In this document: positions 25,181 through 37,600 of the stretch, one piece after another | How the letters are laid out: every line of letters starts with the position of its first letter | How positions within the stretch are numbered: the stretch's first letter is position 1 | NCBI GenBank assembly: GCA_026874595.1 | Contig: CM049306.1 | Location: forward strand, 74,337,642-74,401,641 | Direction: 5' to 3' | DNA length: 64,000 nt | DNA from: Sipunculus nudus | Taxonomy: Eukaryota > Annelida > Sipuncula > Golfingiida > Sipunculidae | Position numbers and translations under genes: made by a program | Notes under the pieces: generated by a model | Told to the model about the DNA's origin: nothing | The model's input: the letters and a program-made list of their open reading frames with translations, nothing else | Database searches by the model: none

Positions 25181-25540
25181 CTGTGTTAAATCTTCGTGTT
25201 TTTAAATTTTTCGGTGTTTCGCGAGGGTTCCATTTTCGCGTTTTTAAGTATTATATTTAATTTGATTTAATCTGCATGCAAAATCTCATAAATCTGGAAA
25301 AAAAACACTATATGAGAACATGGAAAAAGAATTAATGGAAATTCGTTTTTATCATTGGCAGATAATATAAAAGAGCTGATATTATTTTCAATATCAATCT
25401 TCGGTTTACGGATAACATTAAAAGTATGTTATATTATTTAATTGTGAGTCTCTCAATGGATTACGTACATTACATGCATAAATGAGGCTGTTTATGGAAA
25501 TCGCGAATTTTGAAACCTCGCGAACAAAAAGCCAAATAGG
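25181..25540. mobile_element. M1-family MITE, degenerate copy 2
   Basis: Begins CTGTGTTAAATCTTCGTG after TA and contains 'cgcgagggttccattttcgcg' type words shortened here; ends near 'gaacaaaaagccaaatag'. The right inverted repeat is eroded, so the end is approximate. Related to copies at 3,674 and 49,534. Confidence 0.5.
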
Positions 25541-26454
25541 CCTACATTAAATAATCGTTCGCCGTCTTTAAGTACATGTAAATCCGTTTGTTTGTTTGTT
25601 CTTTTACAACTATTGCAGAAACAATTAGAAAAGAATTTCCAGCAGGATTTATCTCGATAGTTCTGGAGGGTTGGTTTCTAAATTTAGGTTCATGTTTTAT
25701 ACTATATACAAGACTAGTGGCGCCACTTATATATTCTTGTTTTACGTAGACAGGAGCCTAACTATAGGTGCCAAGTTAGAGACTAACAAATAAATGCTTC
25801 TCGTCGAATATCAGTATATAAGATTTGAATTTTTCCAATGCACATGCAAACCTGAAACCCTGCGGGAAAAAATGAATAATAAAAAAAGAAAACAGTTGGT
25901 GCTGCTACTTGTTTTATAATTAATTACCCGGTACCGTCATTAACAACATGCAGTCCGGAAAAAATCCATAAAGATGCATGCATGCATGACAGGGGGGGCA
26001 ATGATTTTGGGAAGAGAGGGGTTTATTTCAATACTACTCGAGTGGTTATAATGTCCTTATAAAGAGGTCCACACCTAACGGAATTTGGTTATACTGTATG
26101 AAAGAAGGATTTTTTTTCCGAAATGAGGAGAGGTTCAACCCCCCCCCCCCCCCCCCCAATTTTCCGTGCTTCTGGACCTGCAACTGTCTGATGATATATA
26201 TAGTAATGCCCACAACTTTTCGTCAGATTTATGAGCATGGTTAATGCAGCTTGGGCTCTGCTTTTGTTATACACTAGTAACACCCATGAATCATGAATGC
26301 ATATAAATGGGGGGCGCCTAGTTCAGTTAATAAGTTAAGCATATTAATTAACAGCTTTGTGATTTACTCCATATTAAGATAGTATCCAAATATTTCTATA
26401 ACGAGGGAAGGAGTCTTTCCATTATTATGCACTCCTCTGGGTCATAACACCGAG

Positions 26455-26640
26455 GAACCCTCAAAATTGCATTTCTGTGAGAGAGGCACGGCCTTCCTCC
26501 TAGATAGCCTATATAGAGAACAGCCTGCATGAGCTATGATGGAGCGTGGATATCATGGCACCTCGGCTGATGATCGAACTCACGACCTGCATGTGCTCTG
26601 CTGGATCCTGTGTACTGTGCAGACGAGAGAAAACGGGAAA
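26455..26640 (-). mobile_element. SINE-like tRNA-derived fossil
   Basis: Read on the minus strand it contains CAGGTCGTGAGTTCGATCAT, which holds a good B-box (GAGTTCGATC), with a weak A-box-like GGATCCAGCAG about 30 bases before. No cloverleaf anticodon arm can be drawn with confidence, so a SINE head is preferred to a tRNA gene. No target duplication found. Confidence 0.4.
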
Positions 26641-27036
26641 CATTTTGACATAAGACTGGAACATTTAAACAATTATTTTACCACGAAAATTACTTTTAAA
26701 TGCTGATATTTAAAGTTATAAACATATATGCGCATTTTTACCATCGTTACTTTTCAATTAATTATAATATCCTAATTTTGAATAAATATAAATATTAAGG
26801 CCGGCCACCAGTAATAAACCCCCACTCTCTGCCCCAAAATATCAAGAATCTTTACATTGCATATTTGAAGAAAAAAAAATCCCAGAATTGGAGGGGGACC
26901 CTCCCTAGCTCCTATACCCTCCCCCATGTATACGCTTACCTATAATTTAATCTAAGGTTAACTCAGTGAAAAAGGTGAAATAAAAAAAAAAAACACAAAC
27001 AAATTTCTATTTTTCTAGAACTAAAATTTTACGTAG

Positions 27037-27088
<52 letters not shown>

Positions 27089-27472
27089 CTTAGTTAATAA
27101 TATAACACATATTCAGCTGTTTCACGTTATTTTAATCCTTATACATTCAACATGCTATACTAATAATTGTCTCTGTACATTTTCAAACATCTGTTAAGAC
27201 TTATTTTAGTTTATTTATATATTATATTATTTTATTTTATATCATATCATATTATATTATTTTATATTAATTTATATTATATTTAATATATGTTTATTAT
27301 CTAAAATTATGTTTATTATACTATATTATATATGAGTATTTTAAATGAGTGTGTGTGATTTGAACTACGTGTTTTGCTAAATTTTCTTCTTTTATTGCCA
27401 TTTAAGGATTTCGTATACACTTATTTTCCTTTGTGCTCTGTATGTAATTTTTCTATTTATATATCTATCTAT

Positions 27473-27564
<92 letters not shown>

Positions 27565-27778
27565 TCGTAAATCGTCAGTTTCGTAAATCGACGTTTCTCC
27601 TTTATTTATCCACTATAATATTCTTTAATTACTGTACTTGTAATTAACAAACGGGGATTCAAATGAAATCTTGAATATAAACTGCATAGGAAACAGCATA
27701 ATCCAGATTGCAACAATATGAAACATATATTCTTTTACTATGTACATGACACCTGGCATTGCCCGCCTATATAAAGTC

Positions 27779-27843
<65 letters not shown>

Positions 27844-28220
27844 ATATGTGTGTGTGTATGTGTGTGTGTGTGTGTGTGTAAAGAACTTTGCGGCACATTT
27901 AACGTATTTTTATTTCGATTGGAAATATTCTAACATTTCATTGGAGGAAATAGAAAATTATGCAGTATATTGAATATTACAGTTTTCATATAAAACAATA
28001 ATACAACAAGATAATTAAGAATTTTTATAAAAATACAGTAATATAAACAAATTCAAAGTTGAATATTATATTGCTGCACAAATTTATTCTAACATGTCGA
28101 CACTCTTCAAATTATTTAACTAAGAAGGTGGGTATTTATTGAACTGGATTATAATAATATAATTTTTCAATTGTCACATGAGATACTTAATCTCTACGCG
28201 TAACTGTACGATGACGAAGG
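26641..28220. repeat. (AT)n and (GT)n microsatellite-rich intergenic DNA
   Basis: (AT)n at about 27,038-27,083, 27,477-27,561 and 27,783-27,846, the last running into (GT)n to 27,878. A C-run lies just before the stretch at 26,139-26,157. The intervening sequence is AT-rich with no gene. Confidence 0.8.
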
Positions 28221-28221
28221 T

Positions 28222-28239
28222 GGGGGGGGGGGGGGGGGG
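28222..28239. repeat. poly-G run of 18 bases
   Basis: Uninterrupted G run about 230 bases upstream of the SUV39H start codon, at the edge of the promoter-like block. Confidence 0.9.
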
Positions 28240-28249
28240 CTAATTTCAT

Positions 28250-28466
28250 CAAACAGTGCAGCCCACAGACAGGTGCCCAGCCAGTGGTGCCATCTGTTGT
28301 TTAACTGACTTTACTGTCGGTAATTTCCGTGACCAAGCCGAGAGCATTTCATCCACCAATCAAATCACGCCGCTCAGTTGTCAAATGGAACAAGCCGCGG
28401 GAATATCTTTTATCGCCCACGGATTCAAACACACAGAGGCTCTAATTTGGGAACCTCTTTAAAAGG
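28250..28466 (+). promoter_or_regulatory. SUV39H1: SUV39H promoter and 5' UTR region
   Basis: GC-richer and less CpG-poor than its surroundings, ending at the start codon. CCAATCA at 28,356-28,362 is a CCAAT-box candidate about 105 bases before the ATG; GTGCCATCTG near 28,287 resembles an initiator/YY1-type word. No clear TATA box. The transcription start is not defined. Confidence 0.5.
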
Positions 28467-28635
28467 ATGGAGACAGAAGATCAGCTAAAAGTTGGGTGTC
28501 TGAGCACATTTGTAGACTTAGAAAAAGCTTGCGAGTCCCAGTGTGTCAAGTTTTCTGATGAAACGAGGCGGTACGTGGTCCGGAAAACACTTCGGAAGTT
28601 GGGATCGTTTCTCGCCCAAGAGTTGGTTAATCAAT
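28467..28635 (+). CDS. SUV39H1: SUV39H exon 1 (residues 1-56)
   Basis: ATG opens [20 protein letters not shown] and the exon ends at GTAAGT in phase 1. The N-terminus is not strongly conserved, but [12 protein letters not shown] resembles the Cys-x3-Trp/Phe-x2-Leu region before the human chromodomain, and its phase fits exon 2 18 kb away. Confidence 0.8.
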
Positions 28636-31600
28636 GTAAGTACTGAGTGACCCGTTCCTGTCACGGGTGTCAAGTTTAAATGTGGATGCGCTGTTGTTTT
28701 GTTTACCAAGAAATGATAGCACTTTCTGTAATACTTGATGCGTGTTTTTATCCGATGCATTGTATTTGTTGATTCTGATGTAGAACTTCTCTTATTTTTA
28801 TGCTGTAAATACAGGAAGTTATATTGAAGGGAAGTTGACCAAGATTTATGTCACATATGTGTACATTGTTGAAAGTGAGACAGTTCCCACTGATAAACAT
28901 GATAAAGCATATACTGGTGTCAGTGACCTTTTATTTTTTATCTCAATCTGATCCCTTGTATTAGTCGTACAGCTGCATAGGGGCGTATCCTGTTATAAGT
29001 TCTATAACTTATATTAAGAATATACTATCTCTAGAATCAACATTTGGTATGATTTACAATAGATGCGACACCAGTAATGGCAGTAATTAAGATCAGATAT
29101 TGTCATGTACCATTACTGAGACGGGCCCGACTCTGTCATGCATACTACATAAGGGAAAGTATCTGTAGCATAACCCCCAACCAGGTTCAAATATTTATCT
29201 GAACATTCACAATACAGAAAATGAATGAGGAAATGAATTATTATACAAGCCCAATCCTTCAGAAGTTTACTCTTTTGTTTTCAACTCCAATGTTCATTTA
29301 GTGCCAACTACATGGGGACTTTTCTTAATGTTTATTAGCTCAGCTGACTGTAAGTCATCTGAGCTGTAGTCGTGGTCCATTGTCCTTCGTCTGTCCGGAT
29401 GTCCGTCCGTAAGAATTGCACGTTTCGACACCGTTGGACCTACGAATCTAAAATTTGTATATGAAAATCTTATATATAGAAATGGGTTCAACTTCAAGAC
29501 AGCCTGATTGGCATGTTGGCAGGTGAACATAATAGTTTGGCATATCTCTAGTTTGATTGTATATTCATTTTGTAATAAGTGTTAATTAATCTTCATGGAA
29601 TAACATGTTGTTGAGACATGAAAAGTACTTAAAGGGAAACAGCCTGGAGCAAGCAGTTAGTTTTTGGGACTTGAAGATTAGAGGAACTCGGATTCATCAA
29701 GACCTCAGCTTGGACGGCCAGTTGCACACAGTTGGAATAACCACAGTCTATGTTGATCCAGTACCTCCAGTTTGTAATTGTTATTTTCTACAGAATCATC
29801 TTCAATAAATCAACTTTTTATACAAAATCACTGGGATCTCATTTATTCATCTACAGACCAGCATATACCAAACATCCCGGTGATAGTACAGCCTTCACTT
29901 GCATTATGTAACCCACCCCAGGCAGCTTGGCTTGGGTCAGCTTGGCCACTACCAGCAGGCTTCCCCTCTGCCCTGCACCCCCCCCCCCCCCCCCAGATGG
30001 TGCATAAACTAGATGAATGTTATTATTTTCTGTATTTGATTCATTCTTATTCTAGGCTATGCATTTTTAGATTTTGTATTGTACCACCAGGGTTACAATG
30101 ATTAAAGTGTACATTTAATTGTGTCCACAAAGTGGTGTATTGCTATGAAAGTGTGGATGTTCATCAGATAAGTAATTCCTTACTTCAGAAGAGTAAAAAC
30201 TTCACCAGGTGTGAAATTGACTATTAATTCCAGTAATAAATTAAAACTGGGATAGTAATTACCACAATGATATTGTTTGTCCCTCATTCAACCAACAGTG
30301 TGTATACTTTATTTGAAAAGATGTTTTATTTTATCAAATTTACTGAATCTTTTATTTTATTTTGGTGAATAAAATTTAGCATGTACTGAAAACTACAATG
30401 TGCTAATCTTTTTAATAGTGATTCAAGGAATATTCTTGAAGATGCCATGTTGTGGCATTATTTTCTTTTAAATTCAGTTTAAACATTAATGATTTAAAAA
30501 TAATAAAATATATGTGTATGCATAATATGACCCAATATGAGCTACACTCTGGATATATGATGATTGCAACTTTTGCAACAATTCTAATATTTTAACTTAT
30601 ATTTTCAGGTTTTTTTATTAAAAATTTATAAAACCTGAAAGTAAAAAAATGATTCAGATAAAAACTTCTTAATGGAAAAAGTGGATATGCTTAAAAAAAT
30701 AGGATTATATATAAACTTAAATGCATTATTCCCTTGAAAGTGAAATAAAGATATTAGTCCATTCTGTCCATTTGCCTGTCCATCTGTAAATTTTTAATAT
30801 GCATCACAGTATCTCAAAACCTATATTGTTTTCCTTCATGACAGTCTTGTCAGAGTATTAGTTTGCAATCGTATATTTAGAACTTTACTATAACCAAGTA
30901 GGAGGGCCCCTTTCCTCTTAGCTTTTCATATGCTTATATAAATGAAAAACATTACAATAGAATATTTCTACATCCACCTTCGTGCTGCCCTCACTTTTCC
31001 TTTCTCCGAACCCCATCCCAAAGTCAGCCTCAGTAAGCAAGAACAAGATGAATCAGATATATTCATACTTTAATATTTTGTATAACTATTCGTCCATAGG
31101 TACCTATGTACATGCCAGAAATTATGTCAATATTGTGTAGTATGTAGACATAGTGGGCATCACAATAATGTACCTTGTCAAGACTAAAGAGATATTGTGT
31201 CATAGTCACAAATTCATAAATCACTTCATCAGCATAGTTAATCATAACATCATATCTGTCAAATTGAAAGCTTGCAGACTACCATACACTTTAGATCCTT
31301 CAACAAATAGCCTTATCATCATTCTACTACTGCTTATTACTGCTGTCATTGCAGTATATTTGACTCTATTAATCCATCAGTCAGGTAATTTCATTTATCA
31401 TTTACTCACATATTAAATTACATTCCTTTATAATAGCCCAACATGTCCATGATATTCATAAGCTTTATCGACTCGATATAGTACCACAGTGGAGAAACAT
31501 TTATAGTCCAATCACGATCAGCTGAGCGCCGTGACCCATGGGTCCCTTGTTTTTATTTGTCATGCTTTGTTTTTCTGTTTATGTGGGGCATGGTGGGGTG

Positions 31601-34600
31601 CGTGACTTTCAACTGCAAGGTTTTGGGTTTGTCAAGCTCTGACTACTGTCTGCATTAAGACTCCTAGCTGGTCTTTACCACAAGGGTGTGTTCTCTCAAC
31701 CCAAGTGTGAATGGGTACTAGACTACTGGTCATGAGCAGCTCGCAATTGTAGAACTTCTACTTTCTAGCACCTGATATGGCTGCTTTGGTTGTATGCTCC
31801 TGAGGGAGCTCAGAAAAGCTACAAGAATGAACAGGCCTGAAAGACCAGGAAGGCAAAGTGTAAAGCAGGGTTGGGGCTAGGTCATGTGACAGTAGTTACA
31901 GACTTACAGTACCTAGGTACAGGTACTTGTGAAAAGGGTAGGTACAGGTCAAGGTACAGCATTTTTAGCTCAGCTGACTATAAGTCAACTGAGCTATAGT
32001 CATGGTCTGCCAGGTCATTTGAGCATCCGTCCGTTAACAGGGCACGTTTTGAAAACATTGGACCTGAAACTTTAAAATTAGGCATGTAGTTAGATGTCCC
32101 CAAAATCTCCTACCAAACCAAAAATTAGGTCACAAAGACTAGATTCCTTTGAAATATTAAGGAAAAACCTCAATTTTTTTATTAAAAACTCATTGTTACA
32201 CTACAAGACTATTTAATATCATTACCACTGATCTCTTTTCAGTTTTGATCATATCTAATATACATATTTTTGACCAGGTTGTTGTAAGTGAGCTGACTCC
32301 ACCTGGATATAAGCTTGTGAGTATTCCAAGGACAAAATCAAGTGGCAGAGGTGTTGGTCTTTTGCATAAAGCTGAGTTAGAAATAAAACTAAAAGAACAT
32401 GATACCAAGGCATCTTTTGAGATGATAGATGCTGCTATCAAGTGTGAACGTAGTTGGATAAAATTGATAGTCATATACAGACCGCCACCATCCAAAGCAA
32501 ATAAATCAAGTAATGTACAGTTCCTATCAGAATTCTCAGACTGTTTGGAGGAATGGACACTCTCTCAGTCGCCTATTGTGATCGTTGGAGATTTTAATTA
32601 CCACATCAATAATAAGGCAGACGGAAGTGCTGACCGCTTTAGTGGAATGCTATCTTCGATGGGATTTCACCAACATGTTCGTGATGCGACGCATAAGCAT
32701 GGTAATGTTCTGGACTTGATAATTACTCGGTCCTATGAGGACCTTGTCTCAGACATTAGTCACATCTTTAGGCGTTTCAGACCATAATTTGGTATCCTGC
32801 AGTCTGGATATACCAAAACCAAGCGTTCAAAGCAAAACTGTGAAATTTCGGAAGCTAAAATCAATTGATCTTGAAGCTCTGTCCAGGGATATTTCTGATA
32901 GATATAAAATATGTGAAACAAAGGGTTTGGAGTTTAATGTCACTCAGTATAATTGTGTTGTGAAATCTGTACTGGATGACCATTCTTCGCTTCTGACTAA
33001 AGACATATTAATACATGGAAATACACCGTGGTATGTGCCTGACATTAAGATTGCTAAATGTAAGTTGCGCAAATTAGAGAGACAGTGGAGAGCATCCAAA
33101 TTAACAGTTCATCATGAAATGTATGTTAAACACAGACAGGAGGTAAATCAGCTTATTCTAACGGCCAAACGCTCATTTTATTCGAGAAAGGTAGCAGAAT
33201 GTGGTGATGACTCAAAGGCTCTTTTTTCAATAGTGAATAATCTTCTTGGCAAACGTTCACAATCAGAGATGCCAAGTTCCTCAGTGACAGCTGAGGCTTT
33301 TAGCCATTTCTTCACAAATAAAGTTGCTTCAATTCGCAATAAGTTGCTAGAACAGCGCTATGCTTTCCCTGTAGAAACGGCTCAGGCCACTACTGCAGAT
33401 TGCACACTAGATACTTTCATACCCCCATCTGAAGAGGAGATCTCTCAAATCTTACAGCGCTCACCAGCTAAGCACTGTGAACTGGACCCTTTTCCAACCT
33501 GGCTTGTTAAGCAATGTGCGGATGTTTTTATTCCAATTTTTTGTAAATTGTGTCATATGTTTTTTTACAATTGTGAAGTTCCAGCATCTTTGAAATCGGC
33601 TATTGTAACCCCCATACTGAAGAAAAGCAGTCTTGATGCACACGTTTTGAAGCACTATCGGCCAATATCTAACCTTTCGTTCCTTACTAAAGTGTTAGAA
33701 AAGATCGTTGCCACTCGTATCACTTCATACATGAAGGAAAACCATTTGTATGAAGACCAACAGTCTGCATATAGACCTTTTCATAGCACTGAAACATGCC
33801 TGCTCAAAGTATATAACAATCTTCTCTGGGCTATGGACTCCCAACAAGTATCCATTCTCATACTATTGGATTTATCTGCTGCCTTTGATGTAGTGGATCA
33901 TCAGCTCCTATTACAACGGTTGGAATGGTTACAACCAGGCTTGGAATAAGTGGAGATGCCTTGAAATGGATCAGGTCATACCTGTGCAATCGAAGTCAGT
34001 GTATCAGTGTTGCAGGTCATAAGTCTTCTCCAACTGAGATCACCTACGGTGTTCCACAAGGTTCTGTGCTGGGGCCTCTGTTTTTTACAATTTACATATT
34101 ACCACTTGGTGAATTAGTACGAAAGCATGGAATGGATTATCATTTTTATGCTGATGACAGTCAAATTTATGTATCATTTAAACCAGAATCAAAGGTTCCT
34201 ATTTCTACCATTGAAACATGCTTGCATGACATAGGTGTTTGGATGTGTCAGAATCTGCTTAAACTCAATGCTGATAAAACTGAGGTTCTGATTATCGGTA
34301 CAAACCAGCAAAGGTAAAAAATTCAGTTGAAAACTCTTAACATATTTGACTCTGTAGTTGTGCCAACAAACTGTGCTAGGAACCTGGGGGTTGTTTTTGA
34401 CCAAGGGCTTTGCCTTGATAAGCATGTAAATAATATTTGTAGTTTGGCTTTTTACCACCTGCGTAATATAGCTAGGATAAAGGGTTTCCTAACTCAAGAT
34501 TCACAAATAACATTAATTCATGCGTTCATCAGTTCAAGGATTGACTGTTCCAACTCTTTGCTATGTGGTCTTCCTAGCAAGTTACTGGACCGGCTTCAGA

Positions 34601-37600
34601 GAGTGCAGAATGCAGCTGCTAGGCTTGTAACTGGTGCCAAGAAGCGCGACCACATTACACCTGTACTTAAAGAACTCCATTGGCTCCCGGTGCGACAGCG
34701 CATTGATTTTAAAATTTTATTATTAGTATACAAAGCCATAAATGGTCAATCGCCTATTTACATTAGGAACCTCTTAACTTTTTATGTTCCAGTCAGGCAG
34801 CTTAGGTCATCTGACCAAGGGCTTTTAGTGATTCCTAAAGCAGGAAGTGAGATGTGTCGTTCGAGAGCTTTCTCAGCTGTGGCACCAAGTTTGTGGAATG
34901 AACTTCCGCACTCAGTCAGAGCTTCACCATCTTTAGCTTCTTTTAAAAGAAATCTTAAAACTTACCTTTTTATATTAGCTTTTGGTAGTTCTTAGGAATA
35001 AGGGTTTAACTTTTAGGAATCTTTGTTTTAGTAGGAATCTACATTTTATGTTTTAGAAAAACTCTGCTTTGTGTCATGTAAAGCGCTTTTGATAACTATT
35101 TTGTTGAATTGGCACTATATAAATTAAATATATTATTATATTATTATTATTATTATATTTCCCTATACATTTGCTATCTACATACCAGAAATAAGGTCTT
35201 TTTTGTTTAATTTCTTGAAGTTATTGGCCTGAATATAATGCACTTGGTAAAAAATCAGGAAATATATTTACTTATCATGAGAATAGCTGATGCTAGAGAC
35301 ATTTTTCAGTGATGCAATCTCCCCTGTTTAATTGAATATTGTATTTGTCAACTGATTATATTCATTTAAGCGGGCTATTCAAATAAACAGCATGTTAATC
35401 TTCAAGGTTGTAGTCATCACTGTAATACTATAAATTGCAATCCGATGGCTTGCGTGTGTTTCTTGTATTATTCAGAGGCTTCTGAATTATCTGTTTTAGA
35501 ATTTTTCATTGCTTCTGAAAATCTTCAATTTCTGCAAGCAGGTTGGTCAGTCACGTTTGTCTGTTTGTGTGAATGTCACAACTCTACAGGCCACAATTTT
35601 CCAGCAACTGCTTTCAAACTTTCACAGATGGTAAGTCAAAAATACAGGAACCCTATTGTTTTTGGTCAATGTAGGGTACTAGGTTTAAGATCAAGGTCAT
35701 GAAAACTTTCTTTTTATTTTTTATCATTACTTCATTAATATCAGGCCTATCATCACAAACTTAGGCGCAATTTCTTCCTCTGAGCCTTCTCCAAATACCT
35801 GGTCTGGTTGTCTGGTCTTGATCTTGTGTCAGTTTATCAGTATATCTGTCTGTTTGTCTGACAGTTGTCAATTTGCCTGCTTTCTGGTTCTTCTGTCTCA
35901 CTGATAGCATACTTCAGGCCACAAAATTGTAGGAATTATTTTGAAAGTGGTACATCTTGTGTCTTATACTAATATCATGAAACAAATTTTTTTGGGGGGA
36001 TATGGCTGCCTGGGGTTGCTGCACTCGAACCTCCTCAACAATTTTTAGCTCAGCTGACTATAAGTCATCTGAGCTATAATTGTGGTCCATTGTCCGTCCG
36101 TCTGTCTGGATGTCCATCCGTAAGACTGGCACGTTTCGACACCATTGGACCTACGAATCTGAAATTCGCCATACAGTTAGATGTTCCCAAAATCTCCTAC
36201 CATGCCGAAAATTGGGTCAATAGGACTTTGTTCCTTCGAGATATTAAGGAAAAACCTCAATTTTTTATTCGAAATCTTATTTTCACACTTCAGGACTGCC
36301 TAATATCAAAACCACTCATCTGGTTATCTTCATATTTACCATAAATATTCCTCTATAAAGTTCCTATGTACATGCCAGAAATTAAGTCAGTATTATTTAA
36401 TTCAAAAAAGTTATGGGCCCAAACATAATAGACTTTGTATAAAAATAAGGAAAGATATTTGGTCACTTAAGACCAAAGTGTTAAAGGTAGGGACTTTTTT
36501 TCAGTAATACAACTTTAATTGATCAAAATTTAATTGTATACCAAAAATTAGATCAAAATCTGTTAAATCTTTTTTAAATATTGGCAAAAATATAAAATTG
36601 GTACCTTAAATTTTGCCCAAGTTTGACCATGGCACGTTTTTTTCCTGTAAGTACTGTGGATTTAATTTTCACAGCATGATTTTGTTAGCATTTTGTCTGT
36701 TAACACCAAAAATTTGAAACCAGTTAATCAAAAACTGTAGATTTTATTCAAGTTTTCAAGCACCATGTCACATATTGTTTACATCAAGCTAGTGTTATGC
36801 AGTTTGCTAGAGCTCAGCTCCCCAGCTTCAGCTCTAAGTTCCTTAAATTTGGCATACAGTTAGATGTCTCTAAAATCTCCTACCATGCCAAAAATTTGAT
36901 CACTAGGACTTAATTCCTTCGAAATATTAATGAAAAAACTTCATTTTCCATTAAAAACCCATTGTTACACTGTAAGAATGTCTAATATCAAAACCACTGA
37001 TCTGACTTAGATCATATATAATATACATATTTTTCTATACATTCACTATGCACCTGCCAGAAATGATGTTAGTATTGCTTAATTGTTTTAAGTTATGGGC
37101 CCAAACATAATGCACTTTTTAAAAAATCAAGAAATATATTTATTCCCTCAACAAGAGGATTGCTGAAGCTGGAGATTTTTAGCTCAGCTGACTATAAGTC
37201 ATCTGAGCTATAGTCGTGGTCCATTGTCCGTCGTCCGTCCGTCTGTCCGTCCGTCCGTCCGTCCGTCCGTAGATGTGGCACGTTTTGAAACCGTAAGACC
37301 TAGGAATCCAAAATTTGGCATAATGTTAGATGTCCCCAAGATCTCCTACCAAGCCGAAAACTGGGTGTTTGCAACTTCGTTCCTTTGAGAAATTAAGGAA
37401 AAACCTCAATTTTTTATTAAAAACCTATTTTCACACTTCAGGACTGCCTAATATCAAAACCACTCATCTGTTTTACCTCATATTTACCATAAATATTCCT
37501 CTATATAGTTCCTATGTACATGCCAGAAATTATGTCTGTATTATTTAATTTAAAAAAGTTATGGGCCCAAACATAATGCATTTTGTAAAAAATCAGAAAA

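Noticed and set aside
26455-26640. tRNA gene on the minus strand
   Set aside because: The B-box is good but no complete cloverleaf with acceptor and anticodon stems can be drawn; reported as a SINE-like remnant instead.
27374-27973. Open frames rich in Tyr-Ile repeats
   Set aside because: They are translations of (AT)n and (GT)n microsatellites; the same applies to frames at 62,019-62,212 and 21,817-22,147.
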